A stretch of 64,000 nucleotides of DNA from Variovorax paradoxus. GTDB taxonomy: Bacteria > Pseudomonadota > Gammaproteobacteria > Burkholderiales > Burkholderiaceae_C. Below the pieces are notes generated by a model that saw nothing but the letters and a program-made list of their open reading frames with translations, had not been told where the DNA came from and did no database searches. The translations under genes were made by a program, and so were the position numbers. Every line of letters begins with the position of its first letter. Within the stretch, counting starts at the first letter, position 1. Location of the stretch: NCBI RefSeq assembly GCF_030815975.1, contig NZ_JAUSXL010000002.1, forward strand, positions 2,778,501-2,842,500, in the 5' to 3' direction. Below, one piece after another: positions 58,691-64,000 of the stretch.

Positions 58691-60676
58691 TCAATAAACG
58701 AGTTCGGCGCCCTTGGAGCAGCTCAGGCGGGCGCCGACTTCCGTCTTGGCGAGATTGGCGCCGAGTACGTCGCCGAGCAAAGTTGTCAGCAACGGATCCA
58801 GCAATGGGCCCAGTACGTCCGAGATCACGCCTTGAAGAGCAGTGATGACTCCGCTCAGTGTGTTGGTCAAGGCCGTAAGAAATCCGGGAAGGCCTCCGCC
58901 AGGTACTGGCGCCATCGGTGGGATGACGGTCAGCAGATTGCTCAATCCCGAAAGAGTGTTGCTCACGCTGTCCACAATGTTCTGCGTCGAAATAGCAAGG
59001 TACGCAGGTTGTTCGTCCAGCTCGGGTGGATCCTGGAAGAACTGCGACTGGGTCGAGGAGCCGATGGGAAGGTCGGCCTTCAGTCCAAGGCCCCCGCCGT
59101 AGAAGGCCTTGCGATGCGCGGTACCGCAGCTGATCTTGCCAATTCCAAGTGGCCCGAGTAGACACGATTGAGAGCCAATGTCGATGATCGGCAGCGGGCT
59201 GACCGCAGGCGCCGCGCTCGATGAAAATGCATTTGCCTTTGCGATGGCAGCCGTCGCACCCAGGCTGCCAATGCGCAAATTCGCGATAGAAGTCACCGTC
59301 TGGGCCGTGAGTGATTTCGCACCAGTCGCGCAATCGAAATCCGTCACTCGCGATGCACCGCCCCCCGCGTCCAGACTGATGTCGAGCCTCAGCGGTGGAG
59401 GAAGTATTTTGATGTCGGTCACATCTCGCGTACATCCCAAAAGGCAGTTGAGGATGTTCGTGAGTCCGGTCACGAGATTTAGGCTCAAGAGATTGTTCAG
59501 CAAATCGGTGACAGGCGAGGCCAATGCGAGAACGGCGTTGGCCACATTGCTCACGCCGTCCAGGGCAGGCAGACTGATCGAAAGAAATGTCCGGATCTGG
59601 GCTGTTCGCACGGAGATCTGGTCCGGTCCGGTGGGATTGAGCTTCGCGAGCGCTGGATCGCCGATGGCGGACACTTGTGGCGGCTCGATCACCTTGATGC
59701 TGGCGTTGATTCCTGCAAGGTTCACATCTGCGGCCAATCCGTTCTTGCCATTGGCCGCCTGGACCACGCCTTGCACCAACTGAAAAAGCTGAATATTGGT
59801 GTCCAGCCCCGCTGCGTTGGTGCCGGCTTGCACCCCAAGCAGATCGCCGAGCTTGAGCGGGGGCTGGGCGGGGGCTGCGTTGGCCGCGATCTTTACCAGG
59901 TTGAGCGCGTCTATGGCCACTTGGGCCGCGGCCCCGTTGCGCTGGAGCGCGTTGATCATGGCCTGTATCAGCGTGCCCACAGAGACATCGGTGGCCAGGA
60001 CCTGGTCGTACTTTCCTGCGCCGATGCCCAGTTGGAGGGCCAGTTCATCGAGAAAAGTCAGCAATTTGAGGTCGGTGTTGATCAAGCCATTCCAACCCAC
60101 CGCGTCGAGGCTGAGGCTGCCCCCCAGGAGCCCGCCGAACACCGCATTGAGCAAAGGAGATTGGGTGGTGTCCACACTGATGAGCGTGCTGCGAATATTC
60201 AATGCCGCCAACGGGTGCTTTTGAGCCGCCAAGGCATCCACGCCAATAGGCCTTGGCTGATTGCCGGGAATACCTGCCAGCAAAAGCGCCGGAGTCCTGT
60301 TGATGGTGACTCGCACTGCATTGAGTCTTTGTCCACTTTCCGGTGGGCCAAAGTGGGGTGCGGTCGGTCTTGACGCAGGATCCCAGTGCCCGCAGACCAC
60401 ACTGTCTGCGCCGACGGGTGCCAGGCCCGGTGGAAAGTTCTGTGCAGCATTGGCGATTGCCGCCGCTGTTGCGTTCGTGCAGCTATCTCCTTCGAGCGCC
60501 TGTGCGCCCGCCAGCGCAGCGAGATCGGCGGTCTTCTGAAGCTCGCGTTTCATGTAGAACAAGTAGCCGAGTTCGACGCCGATAAGCACGATAACCAGAA
60601 GGCTTAGCGCGATTGCCGCATTGATGACCACTGACCCGCCTTGTCGCCGGGCTGCCCCTCGAATGGATGGATGCAT
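58691..60676 (-). CDS. tadG: TadG-like Flp pilus assembly protein
   Basis: The 661-residue protein starts with a basic stretch and one membrane helix (GGSVVINAAIALSLLVIVLIGVELGYLFYMKRELQKTADLAALAGAQAL), the TadG-type N-terminus. A long, Leu/Ala-rich periplasmic region follows, with many predicted short helices (LLGPLLDPLLTTLLGDVLG) and paired Cys near the C-terminus. It is thought to anchor or stabilise the Tad pilus machine. It is 9 bases after the preceding TadE-like gene. Confidence 0.88.
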   Translation of the reverse strand: MHPSIRGAARRQGGSVVINAAIALSLLVIVLIGVELGYLFYMKRELQKTADLAALAGAQALEGDSCTNATAAAIANAAQNFPPGLAPVGADSVVCGHWDPASRPTAPHFGPPESGQRLNAVRVTINRTPALLLAGIPGNQPRPIGVDALAAQKHPLAALNIRSTLISVDTTQSPLLNAVFGGLLGGSLSLDAVGWNGLINTDLKLLTFLDELALQLGIGAGKYDQVLATDVSVGTLIQAMINALQRNGAAAQVAIDALNLVKIAANAAPAQPPLKLGDLLGVQAGTNAAGLDTNIQLFQLVQGVVQAANGKNGLAADVNLAGINASIKVIEPPQVSAIGDPALAKLNPTGPDQISVRTAQIRTFLSISLPALDGVSNVANAVLALASPVTDLLNNLLSLNLVTGLTNILNCLLGCTRDVTDIKILPPPLRLDISLDAGGGASRVTDFDCATGAKSLTAQTVTSIANLRIGSLGATAAIAKANAFSSSAAPAVSPLPIIDIGSQSCLLGPLGIGKISCGTAHRKAFYGGGLGLKADLPIGSSTQSQFFQDPPELDEQPAYLAISTQNIVDSVSNTLSGLSNLLTVIPPMAPVPGGGLPGFLTALTNTLSGVITALQGVISDVLGPLLDPLLTTLLGDVLGANLAKTEVGARLSCSKGAELVY

Positions 60677-60685
60677 TGTTCGCCC

Positions 60686-61180
60686 CTAGGAAGATGTTCT
60701 GGCAGCCGTGGCCTTGCCGAGCAGGCGATCAGGCATCCAGTTCCCGGTGAAAGGAAGGGGAGGCAACAATGGATTGGCGCGGTATGGGTAGGAAACTTTC
60801 ACTGCAACCTCTCCAGGTGAAAGATTCACCTCGGGAGGTGTATCTGCCATCTTTGTCCGCAGCCATGTCTCCTTCGAGGAGGGGGCGGTGCCCGCGGAAC
60901 CCGGGGTAATCATCGAGAGCGCCAGCGACCGATAGATCGCCGTTCGAACATCCGCCTGCAGGTCGACGGAAGGCGTGTCGCTGCGAAAAGATTGAGCGGC
61001 TCTTGCGCCGTCTTCCGCCGCTCGAGAGACGACTTGCTGGACGTAGAGGACACCGCAGAACGTAACGAGGCCATAGATACCCAGGAACAGAACACTGAAG
61101 ACGAGCGCAAACTCGATGGCAGCGACGCCTCGCTGCTGTCGAGACACGGCCCGTTCGAGTCTCGGGTGGACGGACCTCAC
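60686..61180 (-). CDS. TadE-like pseudopilin (second copy)
   Basis: GTG 61180 is chosen over the longer frame. It overlaps the preceding stop in GTGA, has GGGAGGT upstream, and gives a 164-residue product with the TadE motif near the N-terminus: RQQRGVAAIEFALVFSVLFLGIYGLV. The basic-hydrophobic boundary followed by Glu is the prepilin-like processing region. A C-terminal globular part follows. As in TadE/TadF pairs, it is expected to be a minor pseudopilin of the Flp pilus. Confidence 0.87.
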   Translation of the reverse strand: MRSVHPRLERAVSRQQRGVAAIEFALVFSVLFLGIYGLVTFCGVLYVQQVVSRAAEDGARAAQSFRSDTPSVDLQADVRTAIYRSLALSMITPGSAGTAPSSKETWLRTKMADTPPEVNLSPGEVAVKVSYPYRANPLLPPLPFTGNWMPDRLLGKATAARTSS

Positions 61181-61662
61181 AACGACCTCCCATCGAGCAG
61201 CATGCTGGCCTTGCCTACGATCCGGTCGGGCACGGCAAAGCTGGGGAAAGCGGGGAACAGCGCTTCTATGCCGCCGACCGCGACCGTCACGACCATCTGG
61301 CACCGGTTGCTCCAAGCCGGCCCGCAAGGCGGCGCTGCTTGCGAGCAGTCGTCTTCCCCGGCCATGCAGACTGCTGGATCGACATTCCGGGTCGCTTTCA
61401 GGCCGGCGGGCAACCAGTCGGTGCGCTGTTCCGCAACAGTCTTTGCTTCCTTTTTTCTGTCGTCCAGATTGCTCTGGTACCGCAGACCGGCGCGGGCACC
61501 GTCTTCCGCTGCGTTCTGCAGGCTCATTCGCATCGTCAGCAGGAAGCCGTAGCAGATGACGGCATAAAGCAGCGCAAAAATGATCAGGAACACAAATGCG
61601 AACTCGATCGCATACACACCGCGCTGGGCGCAGGCGGGCTTTGCGAGGTTGTGTGTTTCCAT
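61177..61662 (-). CDS. tadE: TadE-like pseudopilin (first copy)
   Basis: The 161-residue protein has a short N-terminus with the prepilin-like motif QRGVYAIEFAFVFLIIFALLYAVICYGF and then MSLQNAAEDGARAGLRYQ. The C-terminal half holds several Cys (CMAGEDDCSQ, CGPAWSNRCQ) that could form disulfides in the periplasm. It starts 36 bases after the DUF3613 gene and overlaps the next gene by 4 bases. Confidence 0.88.
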   Translation of the reverse strand: METHNLAKPACAQRGVYAIEFAFVFLIIFALLYAVICYGFLLTMRMSLQNAAEDGARAGLRYQSNLDDRKKEAKTVAEQRTDWLPAGLKATRNVDPAVCMAGEDDCSQAAPPCGPAWSNRCQMVVTVAVGGIEALFPAFPSFAVPDRIVGKASMLLDGRSL

Positions 61663-61698
61663 CGTGCTTCTCTTTGCGCGGCAGGACCGACTCGCCGC

Positions 61699-62172
61699 TT
61701 ACCGAGACCCGGAAGAAGAACCGCCGCCACCGGACTTCGTTACCGTCGAGCTAAGGTGCTCGGGAATCGGATGTTCGAAGCTCTTGAGGTAGCGCTCATA
61801 GCTACGGCTGGCTACGCTTCCGGCGATGGGGCGAGGTGCAGGCGATGCGATCTCTCCGCTGCGTTGCCAGGCAAGCAGGTTTTGTGTTGCATCGCCGAGC
61901 AACAGTGGCGGCGGGTCGAATTCTTCGGCCTCGGCCATTTGCGCATCCTGAGGCTCCGGCGCTGCCTGATTCTGTACGGCCTGACCAGCGGGAGCCGCTG
62001 TTGCTGTGACCCGGCCTGTCGGCGCGGTCACTGACGTCGCAATGGGCTTTGCGTTGTCTGATTTGGTCGCTGTCGTTTGTGCGAAGGCGCTCGTTGCCAT
62101 GAAGAGAAGTGCGGCAGTCAAGGCCGCACGAGCGGGCAGAGAGGCGATCCGCTCGGTGGATTCGTGGTTCAT
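61699..62172 (-). CDS. DUF3613-type exported protein of the tad cluster
   Basis: ATG 62172 with GAGGT upstream gives 157 residues. A signal peptide (ending SAFA-Q near residue 31) is followed by a Thr/Ala/Pro-rich linker. The C-terminal block LLAWQRSGEIAS ... IAGSVASRSYERYLKSFEHPIPE matches the DUF3613 proteins commonly found in Burkholderiales tad clusters. It ends SGGGGSSSGSR. The start overlaps the tadD stop (ATGA). A periplasmic accessory role in pilus assembly is inferred. Confidence 0.8.
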   Translation of the reverse strand: MNHESTERIASLPARAALTAALLFMATSAFAQTTATKSDNAKPIATSVTAPTGRVTATAAPAGQAVQNQAAPEPQDAQMAEAEEFDPPPLLLGDATQNLLAWQRSGEIASPAPRPIAGSVASRSYERYLKSFEHPIPEHLSSTVTKSGGGGSSSGSR

Positions 62173-63104
62173 GGTGTACCTCGTGAGGTCGAGTTCGGAG
62201 AGAAGGGTGCTTCGGCATTCGACGCCGGCGGATTCGTGTGGATCGCAGTCCTCATGCCGCCCACGCCTGACCATCGCGACGGTTTGAGCGCAAGGGGCGA
62301 AACAATGGGCTCACCGCGAGTTGATGTTGATGCCGCGGCGGCGACGGGTGCAGCCAGTCCGCCTGGTGCGCGTATTTGCAGCGCCGCTTCGCGCACGGCC
62401 AGGCGTGTTGCTTCGGACAGGCGGTTCGCATTCATCAGGGCAGCTGCCTGATCCCGCTGATTGGTCACTTCCAGATAGAGGGCGAGGTTGGCTTGTGCCT
62501 GCGTGCTGTCGGGGCGCAACTGCAGGGCCTGCATCAGCGGCAATCGTGCCTCTTCGATCAGGCCAGCGCGCAATTGCGCGTAGCCTAGGTCGCTCAGCAG
62601 CAGCGCATCGGTTGGTGTCCGGCGCTGGGCCTGCGCAAGCAGCTGCACCGCCTCGGCGTAGTTCCCGCGCGTACCTGCCAACAGCCCCAGTCCGCGGTAG
62701 CCGGCACTCGCCAGCGGCGTGCCCAGCAGGCGCTTGTAGGCTGCTTCGGCGGGGGCAGCCTGCCCTGTCTGGCGCAGCGCCTCGGCACGGGTGCGCGTGG
62801 ATTCGGGCGAGACACCCCAACGCTGTTCAAGAGCGTCGATGTGCGCGAGCGATGCAAACCACAGGTCCTCTTTCTGCATCTGCTCGACCAGTTTGAGGTA
62901 GGTCGCTTGGGTGTCTACGCTCGCTCCCGCCTTCGTGTCCGCGGCCGCTTCGGCGGCCATGCGTTGTTGCGCATCGGCGCTGGCGGCGTACTGGTCCTTG
63001 AGGCCGGCACAGGCGGTGATGACGAGGGCCGCGGCTGCTGCCGAGACGAACGTCAGCATGCGGCGAGCAGGGCGCGAGCTCACGAAAAGGTTGATGGTTT
63101 TCAT
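62169..63104 (-). CDS. tadD: TadD-like TPR lipoprotein
   Basis: The 311-residue precursor has a lipoprotein signal ending VITAC (Cys32). Several tetratricopeptide repeats follow in residues about 90-240 (AEAAYKRLLGTPLASAGYRGLGLLAGTRGNYAEAVQLLAQAQ, then LLLSDLGYAQLRAGLIEEARLPLMQALQLRPDS). TadD is the pilotin-like lipoprotein that helps the Tad secretin. The start overlaps the tadC stop by ATGA and its own stop overlaps the next start, so the genes are tightly coupled. Confidence 0.9.
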   Translation of the reverse strand: MKTINLFVSSRPARRMLTFVSAAAAALVITACAGLKDQYAASADAQQRMAAEAAADTKAGASVDTQATYLKLVEQMQKEDLWFASLAHIDALEQRWGVSPESTRTRAEALRQTGQAAPAEAAYKRLLGTPLASAGYRGLGLLAGTRGNYAEAVQLLAQAQRRTPTDALLLSDLGYAQLRAGLIEEARLPLMQALQLRPDSTQAQANLALYLEVTNQRDQAAALMNANRLSEATRLAVREAALQIRAPGGLAAPVAAAASTSTRGEPIVSPLALKPSRWSGVGGMRTAIHTNPPASNAEAPFSPNSTSRGTP

Positions 63105-64000
63105 TTGGCGGCGGCTCCCAGTGAGCGGAAGATCGCAAGGAAAGCCGGGCCTGCCGTGATGATGACCAGCGCTGGCAACAGCGTGGTCACCATGACCGCG
63201 GTCATCTTCACCGTGATCTTTCCGATTTTTTCCTTCATTTCGGAGCGCCGGTGTTCGCGGAGCCGGTCGCTGAATATGCGCAACGGTTCCTGCACGGCGC
63301 CGCCGTGTTTGTCGACCTGTACCAGCAGGGATACAAGCCCGCGGAGGTTCTCGTTCTTGTGCAGGCTTGCGAGGCGCTGCAGCGAATGCTCGCGGCTGCG
63401 ACCACGGCTGTACTGGTTGTTGGCAAAGGTCAGCTCGTACCCGAGCACACGCAGCACATGCGAGAAGTCGCTGGCCATGATCTGCAGGCTCTGGTCCAGG
63501 CTCAGCCCAACGCCTTGGAGAAGGCGCAGCAAATCGATGAACAGTGGAAGCTCCTGGTTCACCCGCTCGCGGCGTTTGGCCGCAAAGCGGCCGAGTGTCC
63601 ATTTCGGTGCCATGAAGCCGATGACGAACGCGGCTGCGAGCACGCTAACTACAGTGCGCTGCGGATGGCCCGCGCTCCACAGCACATAGGCGAGAAAGGG
63701 AAGAAGGAATGCAAGAAAGATACGAGCCACAAGGAAAACCAGTTGCGCCCGCTTCGAGGGAAGGCCGCACTGGTCGATGAGGTTGCGGTCTTCGTTCGCC
63801 ACGAGTGCCCGACCGATTCGCGAATCGAGCCAATGAAACGGTAATTCGATGTCTGGCTTTGCCGAGGCGTTCAGCTCTTCGGTCGAATCGACGGAAGCCT
63901 TCGACTGGCGCGGGGTCGTCACGCCCTGCTGGATGGCGCGGTCGATGACTTTTCCGCTGCGCGTGCGCCGCAACTCGGCCGCAATCAGTGCACCGGCGCC
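63101..64000 (-). CDS. tadC: TadC inner-membrane platform protein, 5' end outside window
   Basis: The frame is open through the window edge (upstream residues read GALIAAELRRTRSGKVIDRAI), so the N-terminus is missing; TTG 63973 is not the true start. The visible part has GspF-domain helices: VFLVARIFLAFLLPFLAYVLW, then NQELPLFIDLLRLLQGVGLSLDQSLQIMASDF and the C-terminal membrane pair ending FLAIFRSLGAAAK. With TadB it forms the platform that couples the TadA ATPase to pilus assembly. tadA/tadB and the pilin are presumably just beyond the edge. Confidence 0.9.
   Translation of the reverse strand, partial: GAGALIAAELRRTRSGKVIDRAIQQGVTTPRQSKASVDSTEELNASAKPDIELPFHWLDSRIGRALVANEDRNLIDQCGLPSKRAQLVFLVARIFLAFLLPFLAYVLWSAGHPQRTVVSVLAAAFVIGFMAPKWTLGRFAAKRRERVNQELPLFIDLLRLLQGVGLSLDQSLQIMASDFSHVLRVLGYELTFANNQYSRGRSREHSLQRLASLHKNENLRGLVSLLVQVDKHGGAVQEPLRIFSDRLREHRRSEMKEKIGKITVKMTAVMVTTLLPALVIITAGPAFLAIFRSLGAAAK

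Overview
The window looks like a chromosomal piece of a high-GC betaproteobacterium of the family Comamonadaceae, most likely Variovorax or a close relative. This is inferred from gene content (Bug/Tct-type tripartite transport, pcaHG-pcaQ, DUF1841, a Burkholderiales-type tad cluster) and codon use, not from a database match.

Layout. 1-9790: two tandem autotransporters, the first cut by the window edge. 9791-10592: a relic P4-type integrase beside tRNA-Arg(CCU), the usual landmark of a decayed genomic island. 10654-31949: a large oxalate/carboxylate region holding a tripartite transporter (tctCBA), a cytidylate-kinase-like/BON protein, a Crp/Fnr regulator divergent from oxalyl-CoA decarboxylase, two formyl-CoA transferase paralogues with a small PAS protein between them, a sucCD-like CoA ligase, a fumarylacetoacetase-family enzyme, a ketopantoate-reductase-family enzyme, pyruvate kinase, a LysR regulator and an OxlT-type oxalate:formate antiporter. 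A palindrome TTGACC-N2-GGTCAA recurs at 11099, 15975, 28672 and (with one mismatch) 28904, next to the transporter, decarboxylase and antiporter genes. It is the probable operator of the resident Crp/Fnr protein.

32027-38068: tamB and tamA of the translocation and assembly module, which fits the two autotransporters. tamA carries an apparent one-base frameshift in a G4 run. 38142-41077: a MoxR ATPase / CoxE-like vWA pair with a GNAT acetyltransferase and a small membrane protein between them. 41240-44470: a dihaem cytochrome c and the protocatechuate 3,4-dioxygenase genes with their LysR regulator (PcaQ type).

45295-57223 is the most unusual block. It encodes a 1058-residue low-complexity protein with an (Asp-Ala)n tract and LLGGD-type repeats, a Pal/OmpA-like lipoprotein, a 1023-residue protein joining an alpha-helical barrel-like half to a MurF-like half with a degenerate P-loop, a 64-residue membrane protein, and a complete type I secretion apparatus (ABC ATPase, HlyD-type adaptor, TolC-type porin). 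The low-complexity gene has a near-consensus sigma-54 promoter and an upstream palindrome. A sigma-54 activator with a degenerate receiver domain lies just past the far end of the block. I read this as an RpoN-controlled surface-protein secretion system. 57242-64000 (minus strand) is the distal part of a Tad/Flp pilus operon (tadC, tadD, DUF3613, two TadE-like pseudopilins, tadG, sigma-54 activator), with tadC cut by the window edge.
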